From Planctomycetales bacterium (GTDB lineage: Bacteria > Planctomycetota > Planctomycetia > Pirellulales > Pirellulaceae): a stretch of DNA of 51,499 bases. The notes under the pieces were generated by a model that saw only the letters and a list, made by a program, of their open reading frames with translations, did not search any database and was not told the DNA's origin. The stretch is from contig JAGQPR010000006.1 of assembly GCA_020426625.1 (NCBI GenBank), positions 1 to 51,499 on the forward strand. The letters are read 5' to 3'. Shown piece by piece: positions 37,433-46,443 of this stretch. Position 1 is the first letter of the stretch; each line of letters begins with the position of its first letter. The position numbers and the translations under genes were made by a program.

Positions 37433-39523
37433 CTACGCGACAACGCGGTGGTCAACTTGCAAGCGTTCGGTTGGGTTGATCCAGGGACTCGATAACTGAA
37501 TCGCCATCGAGGTTCCAGCCGCGATGAGCGCGCCCCAGGGCTGAGGAAACGGAATTAGCAGATAGACGATGCTGGCGGCAATCACACTCCAGATTACGGA
37601 TAGAAAGCTGAAACGAGTTCTGCGCAGGGGATCGACTTGTTTCCACCAATGGACCAGTCCCATCACTAGCGGGAAGTAGGCCAAGTAGGCTGGCAACAAG
37701 GGGCTTCCGTCCTGAGCGAAGAAGCCGCTCCAGCGCTGCACGGGCAAATCCACGACATGGCGTCCCTGCGTGGTGATCGTCTCCCAGGGAACAATGAGGT
37801 AATCGGATAGCAAATAGGCAAGGGCGCCGATGGCGAACCCCCACGTCAGCTGAGTGAAGCTGCGAATCGCCCAATCACCCTCCTCACGCTGCCAGCGTTT
37901 CCCCAGTCCGATGGAAACCCATGCGGTCACCAGAGAGACCATGGCTGCCCAAATCATGCCGATAAGTATTGGTTGAGCTTGTTTGCCGGAACCGATTTGA
38001 AACAAAACCGCCAGCGCTCCGAAGACGGAAATGACGGCAACCGAGCCAAGCCAGCTTCCGGTAACCTCACCCCATACGCTGGGCCGAGGTATCGTCGCTA
38101 GCTGCATGCGTTTAGCGATCTTCCACTGTTTGACGCTCAATTGTCGACTGGTTGGAGCCGGTCGGGGAAGCGGCGGCGGTTCCACGACAGCAGCCACGGG
38201 CTGTCCATCGTTTCTAGCAGCTGCCGCGCGCTGCTGGTGCCGACGTTCCCGGCGGGCGCGAAAGTAATCACCTTGCGCCGGTTGTGGCCGAACAGGCGAC
38301 GCAAAGTTTCGATGCAAATTATTGTTCTCAAGAGGCTGCGGGCCGCGTAGAATCCACCACACACAGTAGTAGGGGATGTAGAGCGCAATCGCCATAACCA
38401 GCAAGCCAACCAGTCCACCCGCGTTAAATGCGCAGAAGATAACCGCAATCGCCAGAATCAGCGTCTTGCTTCCGCCGCTGATTTTTAGCCCACTCCACCA
38501 CTGGTTCAATCCCAGCCAACCTTGCCGCAGATTGCGAGCGATTGGCTCTTGATATCGAACCGAGGTAATCGGCTCGCTTGCCGGCGGTGGCACCGCGTGA
38601 TTCGGCTGAGGAGCCGCGCGCCAAGCTTCAGGAGGCGGTGAAGCATCCACGAATCCCTGCGGTGCTGCAGTTTGTCGAGCCTGAACCACGGGTGGCAGGT
38701 CGGCTAACCGAGTCTTGACCAGCAAGTAACGGTCATCGACGTCCATGCCCAGTGGACGCACCATGTCGCGAACGTCGTTGAATCGTTGTGCCGGATTCTT
38801 GGCTAGCGCTCGCGCGACTACATTCCGAATCGGAGGCGGAACCTGCGACAGGTCAGGGTCAGCCGTCAAGTGCTTCATGATAATCTCTTGGCTGCTTTCC
38901 CCGTCAAACGGCACCAAGCCAGACGCCATTTCGTACAGGATCACACCCAGCGCATAAATGTCGATTTCCTTGCCGTATTCACCTTTGCCAATTTCGGGCG
39001 CCATATAGTGAAACGTACCTACGCTCTCCGTATGGCCACCACGTCGCGAACACGAAATGAACTTGGATAATCCATAGTCGCCGATCTTGACGATGCCCTC
39101 GTCCTCAAAAATATTCGCGGGCTTCAAGTCGCGGTGCACCACGCCGTGATCATGCAAGTACGCCACGCCAGCCGCGATCTGACCGAACCATCGATTGAGA
39201 TCCTCCGGCGGCAAACCGCTGGGGCAGGCGTCAATCGCGTCTCGCAGGCTTCCGCCAGAGACATACTCCATGACAATCCAACCCTGGTTGTCTTCGTCAA
39301 ATCGAATGTCATAGAGTGCAATCAGGTTTGGATGCTTCAAATTCATGCACTGGCGGACGCCGCGGACTTCGACATCCAAATTTCGCTGAATTTGCTTTAG
39401 CGCAACTTCCTTGCCAGCCTCATTGACGGCAAAGTAGACTTCACCAAAACCGCCGATGCCAACACCCCGCTTGATTGTGAATCCATCCAGGGGCTTGTCG
39501 CCGTTGCCGAATCTGAACTTCAT
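37433..39523 (-). CDS. Membrane-linked Ser/Thr protein kinase
   Basis: About 696 residues from ATG 39523 (GGGGAG just upstream); the open frame begins at 39655. The Hanks-type kinase domain spans about 12-275: glycine loop GVGIGGFGEV near 19, VALK lysine, HRDLKPAN near 128, DYG instead of DFG near 148, and VGTFHYMAPE. A proline-rich linker (about 290-350) leads to a C-terminal half with about seven membrane helices in two groups (near 385-425 and 520-690), split by a basic stretch. No extracellular PASTA or WD40 repeats are present. It is expected to phosphorylate proteins at the inner membrane face. The FHA-like gene lies upstream on the same strand. Confidence 0.92.
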   Translation of the reverse strand: MKFRFGNGDKPLDGFTIKRGVGIGGFGEVYFAVNEAGKEVALKQIQRNLDVEVRGVRQCMNLKHPNLIALYDIRFDEDNQGWIVMEYVSGGSLRDAIDACPSGLPPEDLNRWFGQIAAGVAYLHDHGVVHRDLKPANIFEDEGIVKIGDYGLSKFISCSRRGGHTESVGTFHYMAPEIGKGEYGKEIDIYALGVILYEMASGLVPFDGESSQEIIMKHLTADPDLSQVPPPIRNVVARALAKNPAQRFNDVRDMVRPLGMDVDDRYLLVKTRLADLPPVVQARQTAAPQGFVDASPPPEAWRAAPQPNHAVPPPASEPITSVRYQEPIARNLRQGWLGLNQWWSGLKISGGSKTLILAIAVIFCAFNAGGLVGLLVMAIALYIPYYCVWWILRGPQPLENNNLHRNFASPVRPQPAQGDYFRARRERRHQQRAAAARNDGQPVAAVVEPPPLPRPAPTSRQLSVKQWKIAKRMQLATIPRPSVWGEVTGSWLGSVAVISVFGALAVLFQIGSGKQAQPILIGMIWAAMVSLVTAWVSIGLGKRWQREEGDWAIRSFTQLTWGFAIGALAYLLSDYLIVPWETITTQGRHVVDLPVQRWSGFFAQDGSPLLPAYLAYFPLVMGLVHWWKQVDPLRRTRFSFLSVIWSVIAASIVYLLIPFPQPWGALIAAGTSMAIQLSSPWINPTERLQVDHRVVA

Positions 39524-39991
39524 CATTCTCCCCTGTTCTGGGCACAACTGACCTTGGCTCGTATGGTGATCGTTGGGTGCATGATCGCTAGCGTTCTTGG
39601 CCGGGCCGGGATGTGACCTGGAATCGTGTTTTCTTCCGGCGAGCAATTTAAGCATATTGTTGGTCCCCGTCTTAATAGCTTGCGCCGAGGAAAAAAAAGC
39701 TTGAACAGTTGCAACTCGATACAGAACCCTGAGTGCGAAACGCGATTAAGCTAAGAACAAGCTTCATTAACTTCTACAATGATTGGTTTGGGGGCTGACT
39801 GGACACTTGACTGATTCTGGACCCTGACTGAGATTTCTTACAAGGGCCTCGGGTGCTGGTACTGCCAGCGAATGCTTCTCTTGCACTTGACATCTCATTG
39901 GGACCATTCGTCGTCCACGCCAATATATTGGCCAAAAAAAAGTTGCTACCAGGCGCTATCGATAACGTACCTGGATGTCCAGGCCTGAAAA
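39524..39991. promoter_or_regulatory. 468-bp region between FHA-like and kinase genes
   Basis: No gene is supported. The region includes an A-rich tract (GAGGAAAAAAAAGC near 39686-39700) and should contain the kinase promoter if the kinase is not cotranscribed with the FHA-like gene. Open frames here are short or antisense to the FHA-like gene. Confidence 0.3.
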
Positions 39992-40660
39992 CTATTCTAC
40001 GCTCAAAGAAAAATCCGCACCTCGCATCCGCATGCCAGCGACCATGGGAATCTGCCCCTGAGTTTCTCTGCCATCTACCTCGACATTTTCCAATGTGCGA
40101 AAGAACCAGCCGTTGCTGTGTCTGAAAAGGAGCAATTCGTGATTCCAGGCTGGACACAGCACATGGCTTCCGGGCGCTGGCCCGATGATGCAAGAGTCCG
40201 CCAAAAGCAGCACTCCGTCTACGTGCGGCTTGAACCGATTCAGACTCGCCATGTCTAATCTGGCGGTAGCACTCAACGGTGACGGTTTGATAAATTTGAT
40301 TTTGATGCGATTGCCCAGCTGGATCAAACTGCCCGAACGGAGCAGCTGTGGCCGATCGATGGGCCGACCATCCAGTTCTGCGGGCTGAAATGCTTGCAAG
40401 AGATAATCGTCACCATCGCGGCGAATCTCCGCAGCTTGACGGCTGAGGTCTCCCACAATACACACGTCTACTGTGGCGGCAGAAACAGCCTGCCCAATAA
40501 CGATCTCGCTGCGCTCGATCAATTGGAAGCCGCCGACTCCATCAATCCAGAGGATGCGTCGCGACATGCCAGCTGAGCTGTTGGCCAAGAGGTCTTCGGC
40601 CGATTTCTGATGGTGCTGGATTGCTTGCGTGGTGCGCGTGATAGCAGAGTGTTGTTTCAT
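39992..40660 (-). CDS. Tandem FHA-like domain protein
   Basis: 222 residues from ATG 40660, six bases after GAGGAGAG; the frame is open to 40711. Domain 1 (about 35-130) follows the FHA pattern: EIVIGQ, DVCIVGDLSRQAAEIRR, YLLQAFQPAELDGRPI, LLRSGSLIQLG, IKIKFIKPSP. The usual SxxH reads SRQAA, so the conserved His is missing. The C-terminal part (about 140-222: SCIIGPAPGSHV, HELLLFRHSNGWFFRT, VEVDGRE, VAGMRMRGADFSL) looks like a second, further diverged FHA-like fold. FHA domains bind phosphothreonine; next to a kinase this would be a partner or reader. Whether it still binds phosphopeptide is uncertain. Confidence 0.78.
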   Translation of the reverse strand: MKQHSAITRTTQAIQHHQKSAEDLLANSSAGMSRRILWIDGVGGFQLIERSEIVIGQAVSAATVDVCIVGDLSRQAAEIRRDGDDYLLQAFQPAELDGRPIDRPQLLRSGSLIQLGNRIKIKFIKPSPLSATARLDMASLNRFKPHVDGVLLLADSCIIGPAPGSHVLCPAWNHELLLFRHSNGWFFRTLENVEVDGRETQGQIPMVAGMRMRGADFSLSVE

Positions 40661-40740
40661 GTTTACTCTCCTCACGGAGCGCGAATCGATAGCGTTGATG
40701 GCAGTTGGCAACCTGGCATTGTCACTGGAATTCAGCGGAT

Positions 40741-40823
40741 TATCCAGGTCACGTCCAGCTGCGATGCTTCGGTCGAATAGTCATAATTGTATGAGCTTCA
40801 TTCTTCACCGAACGAAGGATAGC
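40741..40823 (+). repeat. Dispersed 80-bp repeat, copy 5
   Basis: Begins TATCCAGGTCACGTCCAGCT and continues GATGCTTCGGTCGAATAGTC, then GTATGAGCTTCATTCTTCAC and CGAACGAAGGATAGC. With copy 6 it forms a subgroup that has GTCGAATAGTC in the middle. It lies 81 bp upstream of the FHA-like start, antisense to it, and abuts a terminator. Confidence 0.8.
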
Positions 40824-40871
40824 AAGAAAAATGGGCATCGGCGCTGGAGGTCGATGGCGCCAATGCCCATT
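40822..40871 (-). terminator. Rho-independent terminator of the coiled-coil gene
   Basis: On the minus strand, 15-bp arms (40857-40871 and 40830-40844, AATGGGCATTGGCGC type, one mismatch) enclose a 12-base loop and are followed by TTTTCTTGC. It lies about 120 bp after the stop of the coiled-coil protein gene and shields the FHA-like gene from read-through. Confidence 0.8.
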
Positions 40872-40993
40872 GTTTTCCATCCTTGGTCGTCTTGCCAGGC
40901 TTGCAATCCTAGCCAGTGTTTCACGAATCACGGAATTGGACGAAAGCTCGGCAGCTGCCCAGGCCCCAAGCCCTAATCGTCTGCACTCCCGTC

Positions 40994-41800
40994 CTAAAGC
41001 TCGTGAGAGCTGAGCAAGGTCGTTACCTCTGCATCATCCTCGCCAAAGTAATTGGCAATTTCGTCGAGCAACTCGGGTGATGTTGGATCGTCCAACTGAA
41101 TCGTTCCCTGCAATGCGCCTTCGCTAGCGACTAGCCGCTCAGCCACATCGATGCGAGTGCTAATCTCATCGAGCAACTGACGAGTGTTGCTCAAGTGACT
41201 GTCGTCGATCGAAACAGGGCTGCTGGTTTGTGCCACGGCGACCATCGTCAGACGAGCATTCAGATTCTCGATTTCGACTTCCAGTTCACGCTTTGCAGCC
41301 AACATACCTTCCAATTTCAGCCGCGCCGCATCCAAGTTATTTTCTCTCGCAGTGAGAATCTGCTCCAACTTCTTGGCGGTTGCCTCATGTACTTGAAACT
41401 GCTTGAAGCGATGTGCCAGTTCTTCTTGCACCTGTTCGGCCGAATAGCTCTTCTTGCGGTACACGAACCTCGCCGATCCACTTTCAAGATCTTCTTTTAG
41501 CCGCATGATGTCATCGCGACTCTTGGCCAACAGGTCTTGCTTCTGGGTAATTTGCTCGGACAACTTGGCAACTTCCACCTCTTCACGAGCGACAATTTGC
41601 ATGTTCTTGACGATCTCGGGCTTGAGGTCGTCAATCATTTGGCGCGCTCGCTTGATCTCCCAGTCCACAGGAACATTATTACGCACCGACTCATGAGCCG
41701 TATGCATACCCGTTCGTACGTAGCTCCAAGCTCCTGTGCCTGCAATGCCAGCAGCGCTGACAGCCGCTACAAGTCCTAGCATGGTTAATTTCTTCAGCAT
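40994..41800 (-). CDS. Membrane-anchored coiled-coil protein
   Basis: 268 residues; ATG at 41800 with GGAGAG upstream. An N-terminal hydrophobic segment (LTMLGLVAAVSAAGIAGTGA, about residues 5-24) serves as signal or anchor. Residues about 48-190 are a long heptad-rich coiled coil (AREEVEVAKLSEQITQKQ, LEQILTARENNLDAARLKLEG). A short acidic C-terminal domain follows (about 205-268). Similar proteins are common in planctomycetes without known function. Its own terminator at 40822 makes it a single-gene transcript at the edge of the kinase cluster. Confidence 0.78.
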   Translation of the reverse strand: MLKKLTMLGLVAAVSAAGIAGTGAWSYVRTGMHTAHESVRNNVPVDWEIKRARQMIDDLKPEIVKNMQIVAREEVEVAKLSEQITQKQDLLAKSRDDIMRLKEDLESGSARFVYRKKSYSAEQVQEELAHRFKQFQVHEATAKKLEQILTARENNLDAARLKLEGMLAAKRELEVEIENLNARLTMVAVAQTSSPVSIDDSHLSNTRQLLDEISTRIDVAERLVASEGALQGTIQLDDPTSPELLDEIANYFGEDDAEVTTLLSSHEL

Positions 41801-42674
41801 GTTTTCTCTCCGACCCTATGGGCTAAGGCGGCAAGCAACCACTTCCAAGCGGTCCATTGCCAAGGTGATTCGTAAATGAGGACAGCGTCCTGGAGGTTGC
41901 AAACATGGGCTGTTTGTCAGCTCCTGCCACCCTGAGCTTTGCTGTCCACGGGTGTTGTTCGCACGGCCGGGCGCGATTATTGGAATTCCCACCATATTTT
42001 TTTGGGGCAATCTCTATAGCCCTCACGCTACACCCCCCCCTTTTAGGGAGTCGCCTGTCCGGTTGATTGCCAACTTCCCTGCCCCACAAGTAGGGCACGC
42101 CAAGTCGTTTCGGGTAGGCGTATCCTATGTTTGGTTGTGTGGCGACGACATCAGCTGCCCGGCCATATGTGCCGCCTAGACATCTCAGTCCGCGGCCCAG
42201 CAGTCAGTCGTTCAACTTCTGACCTAGATTATGGGAACTGGACAAACAGCGGGTGCGTCTCGTTTCCCCAGAAAGTCACCGAAGATCGAGCAGGTTGAAT
42301 TCAGCTTTCATCTTTCGATCGAATAGTCGTCATTGTGTATGAGTCGAATGATTCACCGAGCGAAGATTATTTTTTCCACGGCCCCTAAGAAACTCGCCCT
42401 TGGCGGTTCTTCTACGGTGGGGATGTCTCGAAATGGATTACGCAAAGGAACTCGTCCTGATTGATGCAAACTCACAAGAACGAATAGTGAGCCGAGCATC
42501 AGGCCGCGAGTGCTGGCTGGCACCCGGTCGCCTACGCGTCACGCTCACCGAGATCAACAAACCAAAGACGAGTTTCGTTACCTACGAATCGGCAACTTAC
42601 TCAGAGACGATTCCGCAGGAGGATGAAATGCAAGTCACCCACAGTCACCGTTAGCAGCACCGAAACCGAGCCAA
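41801..42674. promoter_or_regulatory. 874-bp divergent intergenic region
   Basis: The region separates the leftward coiled-coil gene from the rightward sigma-VWA operon and should carry the promoter of the latter, possibly recognised by its own sigma factor. It contains repeat copy 6 (42291-42376), an eight-C tract at 42033-42040 and a small open frame (42433-42654, about 73 codons) whose coding status is doubtful. Confidence 0.4.
42291..42376 (+). repeat. Dispersed 80-bp repeat, copy 6 (degenerate)
   Basis: Weakest copy: CAGGTTGAATTCAGCTTTCA, then GATCGAATAGTCGTCATTGT, GTATGAGTCGAATGATTCAC, CGAGCGAAGATTATT. It clearly aligns to copy 5. It lies about 300 bp upstream of the sigma gene and in the same orientation. 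Confidence 0.65.
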
Positions 42675-43229
42675 ATGTTGAAAACGACACCTCGCGCCAA
42701 AGTGCCGGATGAAGAGGGCGTGGGGAAGCTCACGTTGCGGTCACTATTTGCCTGTGAGGAAGCCGCGCTGCTGAGATACGCCCACTCACTGGTGCATCGG
42801 CGAGCGGTTGCTGAGGACATAGTCCAAGAGGTCTTTTTACAACTTCATGCACGTTGGGACGAAGTCGAGACGCCCAAGGCCTGGTTGTACCGAAGCGTGC
42901 GCAACAAAGCTTTCAACTACATTCGCGACCACAAAATGGAAGTACTCAACAGCGACGAACAAAGCGGTCTACCTGGGAGCGTTCAGACCGAAACTGCGGA
43001 AGACCATATCCAGCGGCGCGAGGCGGCGGTGGCGCTAAGGCAGCTGGTCGAACAGCTCGACGAGACAGACCGCCAACTGGTCAAGCTGAAATATTTTCAA
43101 GGTCTCAAATATCGAGACATCAGCGAACACACGGGCCTGAGCGTCAGCAATGTTGGCTACCGGCTGCATCACATTTTGAAACAGCTGGCTGGCAAGCTGC
43201 GTCCATTAGGAATCGACGGAGAGTCATGA
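42675..43229 (+). CDS. ECF-type RNA polymerase sigma factor
   Basis: 184 residues. Region 2 spans about 18-90 (FACEEAALLRYAHSLVHRR, AVAEDIVQEVFLQLHARWDEVE, PKAWLYRSVRNKAFNYIRD) and region 4 about 120-175 (QLDETDRQLVKLKYFQGLKYRDISEHTGLSVSNVGYRLHHILKQL). It directs RNA polymerase to a specific promoter set. Its stop overlaps the start of the VWA protein gene by ATGA, so both are made in a coupled way, as with sigma/anti-sigma pairs. The start ATG lacks a strong ribosome site. Confidence 0.93.
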   Translation: MLKTTPRAKVPDEEGVGKLTLRSLFACEEAALLRYAHSLVHRRAVAEDIVQEVFLQLHARWDEVETPKAWLYRSVRNKAFNYIRDHKMEVLNSDEQSGLPGSVQTETAEDHIQRREAAVALRQLVEQLDETDRQLVKLKYFQGLKYRDISEHTGLSVSNVGYRLHHILKQLAGKLRPLGIDGES

Positions 43230-46200
43230 GCAATCAACCATCAGACGACCGATCTCAACTTGAACTCGAAGCACGCATTGTGGCTAGCGTCTTGGGCGAG
43301 GCCTCCGATTTTGAATCTGCGGAATTGGAACGGCTGCTTGAACAGCGTCCTGAGCTGGCACGGCTAAAGCAACAGATTGCATCGGTGCACAGCGTACTTG
43401 GGGAAATTGGCACACTGGAGCGAGAAACTGCGGAAGACGATTGGAAGCTACCAGAGGAGAAGCGCCAGGCGCTGCTGGCAATATTGGATAGCAGTGATTC
43501 TCCGCCAACCACCCAAGTCGTTCGACCACGGGCGGGCAGGTATTGGATGTTGAGTACTTTGAGAGGACTGAGACTCGGAAGGACATCGCGGGCAGTGGCT
43601 GCCACTTGTATGGCTGGACTACTGGGAATAGTGGTGCTTTCTTCGCTGCTCCTGAAAACATCAGGCCCGAGGATTGGCACGAACTTATCCTACTTCGACA
43701 ACGATGCTGCGGAAACGGCTGAATTCGCCGCTTCGGAGGCCAAAGGGTTGACTCAACACTTCGCGTACCCTGAAACACCATCGCTATCGGGTGGTTCACA
43801 AGCTGATTTCGAGGTGCCGGGGCAGCGTCCTGCTTTGGATGCGCTCCGGTCGAGCCTTGCCGAGGGGCCATCGACGCCTTTTTCCGGTATGCCTTCCAGA
43901 GACTCGAAATACTCGCTCGAGTTGTCAGAGGAGCCTTCGTCGAGAGCCGCAGGTTTTGAACTTCTTCAATCAGAGCCAGCCGCCAGCGCCGCTACACGTT
44001 TCGGAATAGGGGAACAGGGCGTGCAGCCCGGTCGGGCATCAACCTGGATGGCTGATGATTTGGCCATGAACAGTGGCCAAGCTGCCATTGCTGCTATTCA
44101 ATTGCCAGACATCGAAGCAAGTGAACGTGCGAGGTATTTTCTTGAGGATTCGCTAGCGCAGTCGCAGGCGATTGTCGGGACGGAGTTTGGAATCCAGGAA
44201 AGCGCTCTAGGTTACGCTGCCAATGGTTCATCAACAGCGTTGGGTAGCACTATTGAAGTTGACAGCCCTACAGCCCCTACGCTGGCATTCGTTTTGCCCG
44301 ACTTATCCCAAAATCAAGTGTTGGATGACGGCTTCGGGAACTTTGCGTATGACAATCCTGCTACCGAGGGAACCGTGTGGGCAGAACGCGGAGGCAGCCA
44401 GAACGAGCTATCACGCGCTGAAGATGCGACACGCTGGGATTTCGCACTTGGGGCGACGGTGGATGCCGATGCCGACGGATTGGTCGACAAGGAAAGTGGA
44501 CTTAACAGCCCGGACTACTTGCGTGCAGCAGATCTTTACTCCCTACAAGGAATTCAGCTCTCGACTTCTCCTCAAGGCGGGCCAGCTGCAGGTCAACCTG
44601 AAGCGAATACCAGCCGCCAGGCCCTAAGCCGCTTCGGCGACCAAGCCGCTACGAGAAACATCGAAGAAGAACATCGCTTAGGGGGGGAAGCAAAAGATCA
44701 GCTCGCCACAAGCGGCTATGGCGGCGAGGGGAGTCGTGATTATGGATTCTCCAAGAAACGCAAAGAAGATTTGGCCGAGCTCGAACAGCAGTCGTTCGAG
44801 AGCGAAGAAGGGCTTGTATTGGGCAAGGCTACCGACGGCGAGGTCGCGGCAGAAAACACTGTGGCCGGTACGACTGTAGACCGTGGAGTCGATTGGTATG
44901 AAGCCGAGAACAAATCACGAGCATTGAATATTCGCGTGGGAATGCAAGAAGATGATGCGGCCAGGCAAGCGTTTTCTACTTTTTCGCTTCACGTCAGCGA
45001 TGTGTCCTACAAACTGGCTCAATCTGCGCTCTCTACCAACCAGTGGCCTGATTCGAACAGCGTACGCATTGAAGAATTTGTCAACGCGCTGGACTATGGC
45101 GACCCCGTACCTCGCGATGAAGAAAAGGTCGCGGCCGTCATCGAACAGTGTATTCACCCTTTTTTGCAGCAGCGCAATTTGTTGCGAATTTCCATGCGTA
45201 CTGCCGCAGCTGGCCGCGCCAGTAACGTTCCGCTCAGGCTCACCGTACTGTTAGACAACTCTGGTTCGATGGAACGCTTTGATCGACAGCAGATTGTCCG
45301 TCGTGCCTTTTCCTTGCTGTCTGAACAACTCAAGCCAATCGATCAGATGACTTTGATCAGCTTTGCGAGACAGCCACGACTCTTGGCGGACAAGGTCAAT
45401 AGTGCCCAATTGGCTTCATTGAATCAGTCGATCAATAACCTACCGAGTGAGGGTGGTACCAACATGGAACTTGCGCTGCGATTGGCCTTTGAAAAGGCTT
45501 TGGAGCAGCAAATGGAGGGAGCTCAGAACAGAGTTGTTTTGTTGACCGATGGCGCGGTTAACTTAGGCAACGCCGATCCGGATAGCCTGTCACAGATGAT
45601 CACGACGATGCGCGATGCGGGCATCGCGTTCGATGCGGCAGGCATTAGCGCCGAGGGATTGAACGACGGTGTCTTGGAAGCCCTCACTCGCCAGGGTGAT
45701 GGTAGATACTATTTGCTAGATTCACTGGATGCGACCGACGATGGCTTTGTCCGTCAGTTGGCGGGCGCACTGAGACCGTCGGCGAAGAATGTCAAAGTGC
45801 AAGTCGAATTCAATCCTCAACGGGTTGGTCAATACAAATTGCTCGGATTTGAAAAGCATCTGTTGCAGCAAGAGGACTTTCGCAACGACAAGGTGGATGC
45901 TGCGGAATTAGCAGCAGAGGAAGCCGGAGTTGCCATCTACCAGATGCAGGTAAAAGATGATGGCCAAGGCGATGTTGGTTCCGTCTCAGTGCGATTCCAA
46001 GATATGTCTTCTGGCCAGATGGTAGAGAACAGGTGGCCTATTCCTTATGAGCCGCAGGCTCCACGTATAGAACAAGCAGATTCGTCGCTGCAAATCGCCT
46101 CTGCGGCAGCTCTATTCGCGGCCAAGCTGAAAGGTGAACCACTTGGAGAAGCGGTCGAATTGAAGGCGTTATCTGAGCTGTTGTCCAGCTCGAATCACAA

Positions 46201-46273
46201 CAATCGACTTTTAAGGCAGGCGCAGCAGTTGAAGACGATGGTCGACCAGGCCAGACAACTGAGCGGTAATTAG
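43226..46273 (+). CDS. Membrane VWA protein (YfbK/DUF3520 type) with anti-sigma-like head
   Basis: 1015 residues. The frame is open far upstream inside the sigma gene, but ATG 43226 (ATGA overlap) is the natural start. The head (1-115) has SAELERLLEQRPELARLKQQI, typical of cytosolic anti-sigma regions. One helix lies near 121-142 (AVAATCMAGLLGIVVLSSLLL). A low-complexity external stretch runs to about 560, then the VWA-associated N-terminal domain (STFSLHVSDVSYKLAQSAL, 575-640), the VWA domain (665-840, MIDAS DNSGSM near 677, GGTNM, TDGAVN) and a DUF3520-like tail. VWA domains bind protein ligands through Mg. It is probably a membrane regulator of the sigma factor encoded just upstream (inference). 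Confidence 0.9.
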   Translation: MSNQPSDDRSQLELEARIVASVLGEASDFESAELERLLEQRPELARLKQQIASVHSVLGEIGTLERETAEDDWKLPEEKRQALLAILDSSDSPPTTQVVRPRAGRYWMLSTLRGLRLGRTSRAVAATCMAGLLGIVVLSSLLLKTSGPRIGTNLSYFDNDAAETAEFAASEAKGLTQHFAYPETPSLSGGSQADFEVPGQRPALDALRSSLAEGPSTPFSGMPSRDSKYSLELSEEPSSRAAGFELLQSEPAASAATRFGIGEQGVQPGRASTWMADDLAMNSGQAAIAAIQLPDIEASERARYFLEDSLAQSQAIVGTEFGIQESALGYAANGSSTALGSTIEVDSPTAPTLAFVLPDLSQNQVLDDGFGNFAYDNPATEGTVWAERGGSQNELSRAEDATRWDFALGATVDADADGLVDKESGLNSPDYLRAADLYSLQGIQLSTSPQGGPAAGQPEANTSRQALSRFGDQAATRNIEEEHRLGGEAKDQLATSGYGGEGSRDYGFSKKRKEDLAELEQQSFESEEGLVLGKATDGEVAAENTVAGTTVDRGVDWYEAENKSRALNIRVGMQEDDAARQAFSTFSLHVSDVSYKLAQSALSTNQWPDSNSVRIEEFVNALDYGDPVPRDEEKVAAVIEQCIHPFLQQRNLLRISMRTAAAGRASNVPLRLTVLLDNSGSMERFDRQQIVRRAFSLLSEQLKPIDQMTLISFARQPRLLADKVNSAQLASLNQSINNLPSEGGTNMELALRLAFEKALEQQMEGAQNRVVLLTDGAVNLGNADPDSLSQMITTMRDAGIAFDAAGISAEGLNDGVLEALTRQGDGRYYLLDSLDATDDGFVRQLAGALRPSAKNVKVQVEFNPQRVGQYKLLGFEKHLLQQEDFRNDKVDAAELAAEEAGVAIYQMQVKDDGQGDVGSVSVRFQDMSSGQMVENRWPIPYEPQAPRIEQADSSLQIASAAALFAAKLKGEPLGEAVELKALSELLSSSNHNNRLLRQAQQLKTMVDQARQLSGN

Positions 46274-46443
46274 CACAGGACCACATCCAGAACTTGGCTG
46301 GAATTTAACAGTGACATTCCGAGCTGTGATTGTGTCGCCGTGTTTCCTAGTCATCTACACGAAATCTTCCCGGGCAATCGCACAGGATTCCCCCGGTCAA
46401 CCACATAGAAACAGCGCAAAGGCATCATCTTAGGCAAGTCATC
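46274..46443 (+). other. 170-bp gap between VWA and giant-protein genes
   Basis: No hairpin with a T-run and no clear promoter is seen, which leaves cotranscription of the two genes possible. Only a weak AGGCAAG precedes the ATG of the giant protein. Confidence 0.3.

Noticed and set aside
40629..40976. 115-codon open frame on + strand that shares a peptide (SRPA-LRS-HR) with frames at 17543-17869 and 24054-24260
   Set aside because: The shared peptide is only the translation of the dispersed repeat in one frame; the rest of the three frames is unrelated and lies antisense to, or between, real genes.
42033..42040. Eight-C tract in the divergent intergenic region
   Set aside because: Could be phase-variable, but it is far from both starts and one such tract is weak evidence.
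42433..42654. About 73-codon frame just upstream of the right-hand sigma gene
   Set aside because: Briefly considered as a HemP-like or leader peptide; the characteristic motifs are missing and the composition is not decisive.
42854..43225. Upstream extension of the VWA frame through the sigma gene
   Set aside because: The stretch is in another frame over conserved sigma region 2-4 codons and gives a low-quality Arg/Pro-rich peptide; the ATGA overlap at 43226 is the natural start.
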